Shown: positions 1 to 8,322 of the stretch, piece by piece
How the letters are laid out: each line of letters opens with the position of its first letter
Numbering within the stretch: position 1 is the first letter of the stretch
Assembly (NCBI RefSeq): GCF_000721105.1
Contig: NZ_JOEV01000031.1
Location: forward strand, 1-64,000
Reading direction: 5' to 3'
From: Streptomyces cellulosae
GTDB taxonomy: Bacteria > Actinomycetota > Actinomycetes > Streptomycetales > Streptomycetaceae
Length of the DNA stretch: 64,000 bases
Notes under the pieces: model-generated
The model's input: the letters and a program-made list of their open reading frames with translations, nothing else
Told to the model about the DNA's origin: nothing
Database searches by the model: none
Made by a program: the position numbers and the translations under genes

Positions 1-180
1 GTCTCCGCGCGCGGGGGCCGGGGCGGCGGTTCCTCACGCGGGGGGGCCGGGGCGGCGGTTCCTCACGCGGGGGGGCAGTCGTTCCTCACGTGCAGGGGCC
101 GGGGCGGCGGTTCCTCACGCGGGGGGGGCAGTCGTTCCTCACGTGCAGGGGCCGAGGCGGCGGTTCCTCGCGCGGGGGTG
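1..180. repeat. GC-rich interspersed tandem repeat
   Basis: The 9-mer TTCCTCACG (last copy TTCCTCGCG) starts at about 30, 59, 82, 111, 135 and 164, so spacing alternates between 29 and 23-24 bases. It is separated by G-runs and either GGGGCCGGGGCGGCGG or GGGGGCAGTCG. The array begins at or before the window edge and lies just past the stop of the first pectate lyase. No gene is supported in 1-213. It may be a slipped-strand expansion or a complex terminator. Confidence 0.75.
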
Positions 181-213
181 GCCCGTCCGCCCCGGCCCGA
201 TGCACAAGGGGCG

Positions 214-1530
214 TCAGCGCAGTCGGCCGGCGCCCGCGCCGTGGTCGACGATCGCCGGGACGTACTTCGTCCGGTCGACCTTGGTGCGCAGGGTCGGCGT
301 CCAGCCCGCGCCCGACTGGAGGGTCTCGGCGGGGATCTCCGCGTTGTGCACGGCGATCAGGTCGACGGGCTTGCCGTTGACCTGGTTGTCGGCGGCGGTG
401 ACGGGCGCCTCGCTCCACTTCTTCAGCACCTTCGCCGCGCTGACCGAGGCGGGCAGCGTGAACGCGTTGTGTTCGGCGACGAGTCGGGACTCCTTGCCGA
501 TGCCGTAGCTGTAGGAGTAGCCGTCACCGGCCACGAAGTGGTTGTTGTACGAGTCGACCTGCCCGAAGCGGACCCGGGGCGCGCGCTCGACCAGGTTCGA
601 GAACAGGTTGTGGTGGAAGGTGACCTTGAGGTGACCCCGGTCGCCCGCCGCCGTGGACTCGCTGTCGCTGTTGCCGATGAGGATCGTCTTGTCGTGCTCG
701 GTGAAGACGTTCCAGGAGGCGGTGACGTAGTCGGCGCCGCGGACGACGTCCAGTTCGCCGTCGTGCTGCTGGTAGAGCATCCCGAAGTAGGTCGGGGCCG
801 CGCTGTCGGGGTGGCTGCCGTCGGTGAACGTGTTGTGGTCCAGCCACACGTGCGTGGAGCCGTAGACGACGGCGGTGTCGTACTCGGAGTTCCAGTTGCC
901 GTTCGACCCGTCGGTGGGGTCCCACTGCGGGAAGCAGTCGATCGGGCTCTCGAAGGCGAGGTTGCGGACGATCACGTTGTCCACGGCCTTGATCTGGAGG
1001 CTGGCTCCCTTGAAGCCGGCGTTCCTGCCGATGCCGATGATGGTGGTGTTGGCGGGGATGTTCGCCTTGATGGCCTGGTCCTGAGCGGCGGCCGAGGCCC
1101 GTCGCAGCCCCTCGGGACTGTCGTCGGGCTCGGCGCTCAGGTCGGTGTCGAGGCCCCACTTCTCGGGCGAGTACTTCTCCAGGTAGGCGTCGAAGTCGTA
1201 GCCCGGCGCGGCGAACGCGTCGCAGCCCTCCGAGACGGCGTCGATCGTCCCCTTCACCTTGATGATCTTCGGTGCGCTGCCGCCGGCGGCGAGGGCGGCC
1301 TTGAACTCGGCCCAGGTGGTGACGGTGTAGACGTGCTCGGCGTCGGCTGCGGCACCGCCCGTGGTTCCCGTCCCGTAGGAGGCCCAGCCGTCGTTCGCGG
1401 CGAGGGTCTGCCGGGCCAGGTCGCGGGGGTGGGCCTGGGCGGCGGCGGGGCCGACGGCCGTCAGGGCGAGGGCGGTGCAGCCCACCAGGGCGATTCTTGT
1501 GGCATGCCCATGCCATTTCTGTGTGTTCAT
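214..1530 (-). CDS. Secreted pectate lyase, family PL1
   Basis: 438 residues. A signal peptide (residues 1-33, ending AAAQA) precedes a right-handed beta-helix pectate lyase domain. PL1 hallmarks are visible: HVWLDHNTF near residue 226, a calcium-site region YFGMLYQQHDGELDV, and RAPRVRFGQ near 318, which carries the catalytic arginine. The family cleaves polygalacturonate by beta-elimination outside the cell, giving 4,5-unsaturated oligogalacturonides. The ATG at 1528-1530 was chosen because it opens directly on the signal peptide; the frame stays open further upstream. It lies last on the strand after the CE12-type esterase, about 30 bases away, and is probably co-transcribed with it. It is clearly paralogous to the PL1 gene at 9470-10771. 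Confidence 0.93.
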   Translation of the reverse strand: MNTQKWHGHATRIALVGCTALALTAVGPAAAQAHPRDLARQTLAANDGWASYGTGTTGGAAADAEHVYTVTTWAEFKAALAAGGSAPKIIKVKGTIDAVSEGCDAFAAPGYDFDAYLEKYSPEKWGLDTDLSAEPDDSPEGLRRASAAAQDQAIKANIPANTTIIGIGRNAGFKGASLQIKAVDNVIVRNLAFESPIDCFPQWDPTDGSNGNWNSEYDTAVVYGSTHVWLDHNTFTDGSHPDSAAPTYFGMLYQQHDGELDVVRGADYVTASWNVFTEHDKTILIGNSDSESTAAGDRGHLKVTFHHNLFSNLVERAPRVRFGQVDSYNNHFVAGDGYSYSYGIGKESRLVAEHNAFTLPASVSAAKVLKKWSEAPVTAADNQVNGKPVDLIAVHNAEIPAETLQSGAGWTPTLRTKVDRTKYVPAIVDHGAGAGRLR

Positions 1531-1561
1531 GGTGCGGCTCTCTTCTCGGATCGACGGATGG

Positions 1562-2368
1562 TTACGCGGCGGCCTGCGGCCAGGTGATCCAGGACTCCGG
1601 GATCTCGTCGTGGAGCCGACGGACGTCCCGCGGGGCCAGTACCCGCGTGCGCAACAGTTCCTGAGCCACCAGCCGGGCCACCGCGATCGCGCCCGGCGGG
1701 TTGAAGTGCGTGTTGTCCTGCTCGGTCGCGGTCCAGTTGAAGTACGTCTTCGTCCTCTCGACCCCGAGCTCCTGCCACAGCGCGAGCGACAGGGCCTGGA
1801 TGTCGAGCAGCGCGACGCCTTCCTCCCGGGCGAGCGCACGCATCGCCGCCGGATAGTCGCCGTGGGTCGGCACGGCGTTGCCGCTCGCGTCGAACTTCCT
1901 GCGCTCGACTGAGGTGGCGAGCACCGGCCGGGCGCCACGGGCCCGCGCGCCCTCGATGTACTGGCGCAGGTGGTCCTGGTACGTCGTCCAGGGCTCCGTG
2001 TAACGAGTGGGGTCTTCCGCCTTCTCGTCGTTGTGCCCGAACTGGATGACCAGGAAGTCACCCGGCCGGATGGCGCCGAGAATGACGTCGAGCCGGCCCT
2101 CGTCGATGAAGCTCTTCGAACTCCGACCGTTCACCGCGTGGTTGGCAACCGGCCGGTCCGGTTGCAGAAAAAAGGGAAGTGCCATGCCCCAGCCGGTTTC
2201 GGGGGCGGCGTCGGCGTACTTCTGGGCGGCGGTGGAGTCACCGGCGATATAGACGGTGCTGACCCTGCGACGCTTTCCCGACGTCGCGAAAGCGGGTGCC
2301 GTCGAACCGACGGCCAGCGGAACAGCGGCAAGAGCCACGGTGGTGACCTGTCTGCGGGTGAGTGACAC
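1562..2368 (-). CDS. Secreted SGNH acetylesterase, rhamnogalacturonan type (CE12)
   Basis: 268 residues with a twin-arginine-like start (SLTRRQ) and a hydrophobic stretch ending AFA. SGNH blocks are complete: GDST with Ser45 as nucleophile, NGRSS at 80-84, GHND at 111-114, and DNTHFN with Asp218 and His221 closing the triad. The family deacetylates rhamnogalacturonan I or acetylated xylan side chains. Its place between pectate lyase and pectin transport genes favours pectin. Acting outside the cell, it would unmask acetylated backbone for the lyases. Substrate is inferred from context; a xylan acetylesterase remains possible. Confidence 0.88.
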   Translation of the reverse strand: MSLTRRQVTTVALAAVPLAVGSTAPAFATSGKRRRVSTVYIAGDSTAAQKYADAAPETGWGMALPFFLQPDRPVANHAVNGRSSKSFIDEGRLDVILGAIRPGDFLVIQFGHNDEKAEDPTRYTEPWTTYQDHLRQYIEGARARGARPVLATSVERRKFDASGNAVPTHGDYPAAMRALAREEGVALLDIQALSLALWQELGVERTKTYFNWTATEQDNTHFNPPGAIAVARLVAQELLRTRVLAPRDVRRLHDEIPESWITWPQAAA

Positions 2369-2427
2369 GACGGTGTGCCTTTCTCAATGGTGGTGCGAGA
2401 CAAGGGGCCTTTCACATGGATGGTGCC

Positions 2428-2452
2428 CCCCGCGCCCCAAAGGGGCGCGGGG
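2428..2452 (-). terminator. Intrinsic terminator-like hairpin after the binding-protein gene
   Basis: CCCCGCGCCCC, a three-base AAA loop, then GGGGCGCGGGG form a perfect 11-bp stem. It lies downstream of the solute-binding protein stop and upstream of the esterase, so these genes may be separate transcripts or partly uncoupled. Confidence 0.7.
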
Positions 2453-2483
2453 CTGTGCTTGATGTGCCCACCAGAGCGAGCTC

Positions 2484-3833
2484 TTAGCTCTTCTGTTCCT
2501 TCCACTCCGCCTGCGCCTTGTTCAGCTGCTCGGCGAGCGTGTCCAGGAAGTCCTTCGCGCTCATCTTTCCGAGCAGCACCTTCTGGAAGTTCGGCTCGTT
2601 GTCCGACTTGGAGATGGTGCCCCAGTCAGGCAGGTAGTACGGCAGCTGCACAATCGAGGTCGACCCGTCGCTCAGCGCGTCCGCCGCCAGCTTCGTGGGC
2701 TCCGCCTTGGAAATCCACGCGTCCTTCGCCGCGTCGGTGTTCGCCGGCACCTGCCCCGCCGACTCGTTGAACTTCGAGCTCTCCTCGTGCGACGTGGCGA
2801 ACTCGATGAACTTCCAGGCGGCCTCCTTGTTCTTGGAGGCCTTGAACAGCCCGAGCCCGTCGACCGGGTTGGACACCTGGACGCGCTTTCCGCCCGGTCC
2901 CGTAGGCTGCGGAATTCCGCGGAACTTGTCGACGCCGAGCGCCTTCACATGGTCCTGGTAGGAGCCCAGGTTGTGGTTCAGCATTCCGATCGTGCCGGAA
3001 TCCCACTGGGCGACCATCTTGGTGAAGTCGTTGTTCAGGTCGGCGGCCGGAGTGACCTTCTTGTAGAGGGCCGCGTACTTCTCCAGCCCCGCCACGTTCT
3101 TCACGTCGTTGACGGTGGTCTTCTCACCGCTCGCGTCCCAGAACGACGTGATGCCGGACTGCCCGTACATCGCGTCCAGCGCCTGGGCGATGGAACCGGC
3201 ACCGCCGCGGATGGTGTAGCCGAACTCGTTCTTGTTCGCCTTGGTCAGTTTGTTCGCGGCGTCGTAGAACTTGTCCCAGGTGGTCGGCGCGTCCAGGCCG
3301 GCCTTCTTGAACAGGTCGGTCCGGTAGTAGAGGACACCGTTGTTGGCGGAGGTCGGGATCGAGTAGAGCGTGTCGTCCCGGCCGCCGGCCGCCTTGAGCG
3401 ACTTGACCATGTCCTCGTTGAGCTTGCCGTTCAGGGAGGACTTGGACAGCCGGTCGTCCAGCGGCTCCAGCGCGTTCTGCGCGGCGATCGACGCGATCAT
3501 CGCGGCGCCGACACCGCCGACGTCCGGCAGGCCGCCGCCCTGGATGGCGGTGTCGACCTTCGACTGGTACTCGGTGGAGGCGATCCCGACGTACTCGACC
3601 TTGATGTCCGGGTTCGCCTTCTCGAAGTCGGCGATGACCTCCTTCCAGATGTCGGTGCGCACACCGCCGTTGTTGTCCCAGAAGACGATCTTGCCCTTGC
3701 CGCTGCCCTCGGCGCCCTTGTCGCTGCCCGTGCCGCTGCCGTCGTCACCGCAGGCGGTGGCGGTCAGCGCGAGGACGGAGCCCAGGGCGACGGCTATGGC
3801 AGCGCGCCTGCTTCTGCGGATGCTGATCTTCAT
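2484..3833 (-). CDS. ABC transporter sugar-binding lipoprotein
   Basis: 449 residues. A basic N-terminus, a hydrophobic helix and the lipobox LTATAC put the lipidated cysteine at residue 28. The rest is a family 1 extracellular solute-binding protein, with features such as VFWDNNGG near the mature N-terminus and the C-terminal PNFQKVLLGKMSAKDFLDTL region. It should capture a sugar or oligosaccharide at the outer membrane face and hand it to two permeases. No permease adjoins it. The nearest pair (10768-12596) lies in the same pectin cluster on the same strand and lacks a binding protein, so pairing with it is likely but inferred. The ligand is probably a pectin-derived oligosaccharide. Confidence 0.9.
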   Translation of the reverse strand: MKISIRRSRRAAIAVALGSVLALTATACGDDGSGTGSDKGAEGSGKGKIVFWDNNGGVRTDIWKEVIADFEKANPDIKVEYVGIASTEYQSKVDTAIQGGGLPDVGGVGAAMIASIAAQNALEPLDDRLSKSSLNGKLNEDMVKSLKAAGGRDDTLYSIPTSANNGVLYYRTDLFKKAGLDAPTTWDKFYDAANKLTKANKNEFGYTIRGGAGSIAQALDAMYGQSGITSFWDASGEKTTVNDVKNVAGLEKYAALYKKVTPAADLNNDFTKMVAQWDSGTIGMLNHNLGSYQDHVKALGVDKFRGIPQPTGPGGKRVQVSNPVDGLGLFKASKNKEAAWKFIEFATSHEESSKFNESAGQVPANTDAAKDAWISKAEPTKLAADALSDGSTSIVQLPYYLPDWGTISKSDNEPNFQKVLLGKMSAKDFLDTLAEQLNKAQAEWKEQKS

Positions 3834-3904
3834 TGGTCGGCTCTCTTCGTCTGGATCCTGCTGAGCTGTGAAGTTGTGGGGGGTCTGTGGTTCCGGCACC
3901 GGAC

Positions 3905-5929
3905 TCAGCGGGCGTACGGCGCCCAGCCGTCGGTGCCTTCGAGGTAGTCGGCGACGGTGTGCGATGTGGCCTCCGAAGGGCTCATCTGCGGCCGGTCCGC
4001 GGTCACGGCCGCGCCCGGCCCGTAGTTGCGGTACTCGGCGAACCGCGCGTCCTGCCACGAGAAGCCGCCCATGTCGGTCCACGGGGAGGACTTGATCGCG
4101 GCGGGCAGTGCGGTGTCCCGGATCAGCACCTGGGCGACGGCCTCCGGTTCACCGCCCGGATGCCAGGGCCGGCCGAGGTGGAAGGACCCGGCGGGCGCGT
4201 CGCTGACGATCCTCGACCGGGTGATCAGGAACCCGTACGGGTTGCCCGTCCACGTCGAAGCCGCCGTGATGTACCCGTTGTTGGTGGCCGAGCCGCGGCT
4301 CAGCGCGCGGATGACGGACCGCTCGATGACGGTGGTCGCGCGTCCGTAGACGAAGTCGACGTCGCCCTCGATGTACGAGTCCCGGATGTACACCCGGCTG
4401 ATCAGGTCCAGCTTGGGGCTGTCGGTCATCAGCGTGTCCTGGTTGCCCAGGAAGGCGGTGTCCTCGAAGACGATCCGGTCGCCGGTCGTCTTCATGGCGA
4501 GGGCCTGCTCGCCCTTCAGCTCGACCGCGGCCTCGTCGAAGTCGTTGCTGAAGGTGAGGTTGCGGGCGGTGACGTCGTTCGCCGCGATCCGCACGGTCGC
4601 GCTCCCCGTCGAACCGCCGTACTCGGCCGGCGTGTCGTGGACGATGACGGTGTCGGACCGGTCGTGTCCGGTCCCCTCCAGCACGATGTTCGGCTTGGTC
4701 GCGGGGATCAGGACCTTCGCGCGGTACGTGCCCGGCGCGACGGCGATCGTCACCGTCTGGGAGTTCTCGTCCGGCACGGCGTCCACGGCGGCCTGCACGG
4801 TGGGGTGGTCGCCCGGGACGTGCAGGGTCACCCCGATCCGCTGCTGCGGCCCGGAGAACCGCCGGACCAGCGCCGGGACGGCGGCCGCCGGATCCAGCCG
4901 GTAGGCGTAGAAGTCCCGCGGGTCGAAGGCGGTGCCCCACTCGTCGTGCCGGCCGGTCGTGTTCCTCAGGATCGATCCGCGCTGCACCAGCTCCGCCGTG
5001 GCGTCGGCCTGGTAAGGGTGCTGGACGTCCTGGTAGTAGCTGTTCTCGATGACCATCTTGGTTCTGCCGCGCGACCAGTTGCCGTACGTCCACACCGGAT
5101 CGCCGGGGTCGACCTGGGCGGTCAGGTAGTTGTTGTAGAGGTGCGCGTAGGCGGCGTTGTCGACCGAGGGGTTGCGCTGTTTGGTGTGCGCGAACCAGTT
5201 GTGGTCGATCGTGATCTGCGTCTTGACGTTGGTCGTCCAACCGAGGCCGAAGGTCTTGTTGTTGTTCTCGAACCGGTTGTACGAGACGGTCACGTACTCG
5301 CTGTCCTTGCGGACGTCCAGCTGCCCGTCGCAGATGTTCGAGAAGCGGTTGTGGTCGACCCACACGTGGTGGACGGTGTCCATCTGGATGCCGTCGAAGT
5401 CGGTGTCCTTGCAGTCCCAGTTGCCCGCGATCGCCGAGTCCCGGATCGTCAGATTGCGGATGATCACGTTGTGGGTGCCGGGGTTCAGATGGAGTTCCCC
5501 GTGCACGATCTCACCGGTGTCGCCCACGCCGATGATGGTCTTGTCCGAGGTCACGACGATGTCCGAACCGAACGGCTCGACGGCGATCGCGCCCGCTACC
5601 CGGATGACGTACGGCTCCTCGGCCGCCGCGTACGTCGCGAGCGCGGCCTGGTCGGTGACCGTCACGACCTTGCCTGCCGCGCCGCCGGTGGTGCCGCCGT
5701 CGAGGGAGGCGAAACCGTGCGGCCGGTCGGTCCAGCGGTCCGCGGCCACGGTCGGTCTCTGCTCGGTGGCCACCGTCCGGGGCTGCTCCACCGTCCGGGG
5801 CTGGAAGGCGGGTACGGCCCTCGCCTCCCCGATCGCCCCGAGGGCGAGGGCGGCGACCAGGCCCACGACGGTGGCCAGGACTCTGCCGGGGCCAAGGCTC
5901 GGCAAGCGCTTGCCATGGAGGTGCGTCAT
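3905..5929 (-). CDS. Secreted fused pectate lyase (PL1) and pectin methylesterase (CE8)
   Basis: 674 residues with two catalytic domains in one chain. A signal peptide covers about residues 1-38. The PL1 domain (about 60-360) has HHVWVDHNRFSN, DGQLDVRKDSEYVTVSYN and TKQRNPSV near 251, with the catalytic Arg. The CE8 domain (about 395-660) has GNQDTL near 496, DFVYGRA near 526 with the nucleophilic Asp, and LGRPWHPGG near 585. Known roles are demethylesterification of homogalacturonan followed by beta-elimination, so the fusion would prepare and cut its own substrate. The ATG at 5929 was preferred over an in-frame TTG at 5941 because a GGGAG ribosome site sits six bases ahead of it. It is separated from the coupled operon upstream by 51 bases. 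Confidence 0.92.
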   Translation of the reverse strand: MTHLHGKRLPSLGPGRVLATVVGLVAALALGAIGEARAVPAFQPRTVEQPRTVATEQRPTVAADRWTDRPHGFASLDGGTTGGAAGKVVTVTDQAALATYAAAEEPYVIRVAGAIAVEPFGSDIVVTSDKTIIGVGDTGEIVHGELHLNPGTHNVIIRNLTIRDSAIAGNWDCKDTDFDGIQMDTVHHVWVDHNRFSNICDGQLDVRKDSEYVTVSYNRFENNNKTFGLGWTTNVKTQITIDHNWFAHTKQRNPSVDNAAYAHLYNNYLTAQVDPGDPVWTYGNWSRGRTKMVIENSYYQDVQHPYQADATAELVQRGSILRNTTGRHDEWGTAFDPRDFYAYRLDPAAAVPALVRRFSGPQQRIGVTLHVPGDHPTVQAAVDAVPDENSQTVTIAVAPGTYRAKVLIPATKPNIVLEGTGHDRSDTVIVHDTPAEYGGSTGSATVRIAANDVTARNLTFSNDFDEAAVELKGEQALAMKTTGDRIVFEDTAFLGNQDTLMTDSPKLDLISRVYIRDSYIEGDVDFVYGRATTVIERSVIRALSRGSATNNGYITAASTWTGNPYGFLITRSRIVSDAPAGSFHLGRPWHPGGEPEAVAQVLIRDTALPAAIKSSPWTDMGGFSWQDARFAEYRNYGPGAAVTADRPQMSPSEATSHTVADYLEGTDGWAPYAR
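5901..5914. promoter_or_regulatory. 14-bp palindrome in the 5' end of the PL1-CE8 gene
   Basis: GGCAAGCGCTTGCC is a perfect palindrome with an AAGCGCTT core of the type bound by LacI-family repressors. It overlaps codons 6-10 of the gene, close to the start. It could be an operator or chance; related cores occur at 12646-12658 and 14726-14743. Confidence 0.35.
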
Positions 5930-5980
5930 TGCGGCTCCCAAAGGCGTACGGGTGTCGTGCGGTGCGTGGGTCGACGTGGG

Positions 5981-7480
5981 TCAGGCAGGAGTGATCCGGA
6001 ATGTCTCGAAGCTGGCCGCCCCGGGGTGGCCCGGTCCGGTGGGGGCGAGGGCGAACAGGCCGAGCAGGGCGCCCACCCAGCGCCAAGGGGTGGCGGCGAA
6101 GACGGGACCCGACGGCCTGAAGCCCTCGCCGACGTCGTAGAGGAAGCGGCAGCGCGCTCCCGCGCCGATCTCGATGCGGAGCCGGGCCCGGCCCTCGGGT
6201 GCGAGGCGCGGGTGGTCGGCGTCGCGTTCCCGCTCCGCGACGGCTTCGGCGAACCGGTGGACGAGGTGGACCGTGCCGTCGGCGCCCCGCTGGAGTCCGA
6301 TCCAGCTGAAGGCGTCCCCGAGGACCGCGAGTCCGGCCCGCGCTCCCGGCTCCTCGCCGTGCAGGGTCAGGTCCACCTCGACGACGGACGGGGTGCCCGG
6401 CAGCCGCTGGGTGAGGACGTTCGGCAGTTTGCGCAGGTCGTGCGCGTCTGCCGTGCGGACGCAGGACAGCCTGAGGCCGTCACCGGAGTGCTGGGTTGCC
6501 CAGCCGTCCTGCGGGTTGGCGGTCCACGACCACTGGCGGCCGAAGCGTCCGCCGGGGAAGTCGTCGTCGGTGGCCGGGGCGGCGGCCGGCTGGGGCGGCA
6601 GGCCGGGCTTGTCGTGTACGGCGACGGGGGCACCGTCGGCACCGATCACCGGCCAGCCGTCCGAGCTCCATCGCATCGGCTGGAGATGGACCACACGCCC
6701 GTAGGCACCCCGCTGCTGGAAGTGCAGGAACCAGTCCTCGCCGGACGGGGTGCGCACCCAGCCGCCCTGGTGCGGCCCGTTGACGTCGGTGTCCTTCTGT
6801 TCCAGGACGACCTTCTCCTCGTACGGCCCGAAGAAGCCGCGCGAGCGGAAGGCGCCCTGCCAGCCGGTCTCCACGCTCCCGGCGGGGGCGAAGATCCAGA
6901 ACCAGCCGTCGTGCCGGTAGAGCTTGGGGCCTTCGAGGGTGAACCAGCCGGGGATGCGGTCCCCGTCGACGATCACCTTGCCCTCGTCGAGGAGTGACGT
7001 GCCGTCGGGGTGCATACGGTGGCCGGTGAGGCGGTTCTTGATGCCGGAGCGGGACTTGGCCCAGGCGTGCACGAGGTAGGCCTCGCCGCTCTCGTCGTCC
7101 CACAGGGGGCACGGGTCGATCAGACCCTTGCCCTCCTTCACCAGGTGCGGGCGGGTCCACGGGCCGCGGGCGTCGGGCGCGTTGATCTGGAAGATGCCCT
7201 GGTCGGGGTCGCCCCAGAAGATCCAGAAGCGGTCGTCGTGGTGGCGGATGGAGGGGGCCCAGACTCCGCAGTCGTGGCGCGGAGTCCGGAACTCGGCCGC
7301 CGGTTCCAGCCGTTCGAGGGCGTGGCCGATCAGGGTCCAGTTCACCAGGTCGCGGGAGTGCAGCAGCGGCAGGCCGGGGGCGCGGCCGAAGCTGGAGGCG
7401 GTGAGGTAGAAGTCGTCGCCGACGCGGACGACGTCCGGGTCGGACCAGTCGGCATTGAGGACCGGATTGCGGTACGTCAC
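5981..7480 (-). CDS. Cytoplasmic glycoside hydrolase family 43
   Basis: 499 residues without a signal peptide. The five-blade propeller starts with NPVLNADWSDPDVV (Asp14, likely catalytic base), continues with LIDPCPLWDD near 122 (pKa-modulating Asp) and FTLEGPKLYR near 187 (acid Glu). A C-terminal jelly-roll domain (about 320-495) resembles the beta-xylosidase C-terminal module. GH43 enzymes remove arabinofuranose, xylose or galactose from oligosaccharides. A cytoplasmic site fits import through the permeases encoded upstream. The GTG start overlaps the PmoA-like stop as GTGA, showing translational coupling. The exact specificity (arabinan, galactan or rhamnogalacturonan side chains) cannot be read from sequence. 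Confidence 0.88.
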   Translation of the reverse strand: MTYRNPVLNADWSDPDVVRVGDDFYLTASSFGRAPGLPLLHSRDLVNWTLIGHALERLEPAAEFRTPRHDCGVWAPSIRHHDDRFWIFWGDPDQGIFQINAPDARGPWTRPHLVKEGKGLIDPCPLWDDESGEAYLVHAWAKSRSGIKNRLTGHRMHPDGTSLLDEGKVIVDGDRIPGWFTLEGPKLYRHDGWFWIFAPAGSVETGWQGAFRSRGFFGPYEEKVVLEQKDTDVNGPHQGGWVRTPSGEDWFLHFQQRGAYGRVVHLQPMRWSSDGWPVIGADGAPVAVHDKPGLPPQPAAAPATDDDFPGGRFGRQWSWTANPQDGWATQHSGDGLRLSCVRTADAHDLRKLPNVLTQRLPGTPSVVEVDLTLHGEEPGARAGLAVLGDAFSWIGLQRGADGTVHLVHRFAEAVAERERDADHPRLAPEGRARLRIEIGAGARCRFLYDVGEGFRPSGPVFAATPWRWVGALLGLFALAPTGPGHPGAASFETFRITPA

Positions 7481-8322
7481 TGGCTGACCGCCTTTCTGAC
7501 CAGGGCCGCCGACGCGTCCCGGTCCAGGCGGCCGTCCGCGACCACGGTGACGATCCGCCGTACGACGGTGTCGCCGGGCGGGATCGGCAGCCGCTCGTCG
7601 TGCGCCAGCGAGGAGCCGACGCCCGGGTACTCGGCGGTGCGTACGAACCAGGGGTCGCGGCGGGTCCGGTCGGTGGCGCCGGCGAAGACCAGGGTCCAGG
7701 TGGAGCCGGCCAGGGCGAGCCAGTCGGCGCGGGCGCCGTGCACCTCGGCCTCGCCCTCGGTGCCGGCGGTGAAGACCTGCGGGGCCTCCTGCTCCTTGCG
7801 GGCCCGCCAGAAGAAGCCGCCGTAGGCCGCGCCGGGGCGCCCGTTGGTCGCCGGGCTGCCGATGGACAGCGGGTTCGCGGTGACGTTGGTGAGGGAGAAG
7901 GTGAAGTCCAACGCCCAGGCCGCGTCGGTGAGTTCGGTGACCGCGACCGTGCGGCGCTCGCGCAGCAGCTCGGCTCCCGAGGCGACCCAGCGCAGCTCCT
8001 CCACGAAGCCGTCGGGGTCGCGCAGCTGGAACGTGGTGTGGCGTTGGGTGCCGTGGTTGTCGAGCTCGGTGGGGCCCTGGTCGCGGACGTAGGTGCGGCC
8101 GCCCCAGAAGTTGGTCCCCTCGACGTCGGGAACGGCGACACCGACGCCGAGGTGGTGGGTGTGGTCGGCAGGGCTCAGTTCGGTGACCGCCGTGCCGGCC
8201 AGGGTGGTGACGGGGTGCAGGTACGGGCGCGGGGAGAGCCGGGCGGGCAGCTCGGGCCGGGTGACGTACCGGCCGACCGGGCGGCCCGCGACACGCAGGA
8301 CCGGGGAGTCGTTCGTGGTCAT
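7477..8322 (-). CDS. PmoA-like protein (DUF6807 family)
   Basis: 281 residues, no signal peptide. The sequence has the features of the PmoA/DUF6807 family: RPYLHPV, the histidine pair in ADHTHHLGVGVAVP, and NFWGGRTYV. These proteins are often encoded beside Gfo/Idh/MocA oxidoreductases and glycoside hydrolases in sugar catabolic loci, but their reaction is not settled. Conserved histidines suggest metal or sugar binding. The ATG at 8322 overlaps the oxidoreductase stop by one base (TGATG), and its own stop overlaps GH43. It is therefore part of a tightly coupled operon. The role is probably in modifying an imported pectin-derived saccharide, which is inference. Confidence 0.75.
   Translation of the reverse strand: MTTNDSPVLRVAGRPVGRYVTRPELPARLSPRPYLHPVTTLAGTAVTELSPADHTHHLGVGVAVPDVEGTNFWGGRTYVRDQGPTELDNHGTQRHTTFQLRDPDGFVEELRWVASGAELLRERRTVAVTELTDAAWALDFTFSLTNVTANPLSIGSPATNGRPGAAYGGFFWRARKEQEAPQVFTAGTEGEAEVHGARADWLALAGSTWTLVFAGATDRTRRDPWFVRTAEYPGVGSSLAHDERLPIPPGDTVVRRIVTVVADGRLDRDASAALVRKAVSQ

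Noticed and set aside
1..180. CRISPR-like array
   Set aside because: The repeated unit is short, the intervals are themselves repeated rather than unique, and no cas genes are near.
178..6997. Very long plus-strand open frames opposite the pectin genes (for example 3887-6997)
   Set aside because: They are antisense shadows of real genes in GC-rich DNA, with Arg/Gly/Val-rich translations and no family signatures.
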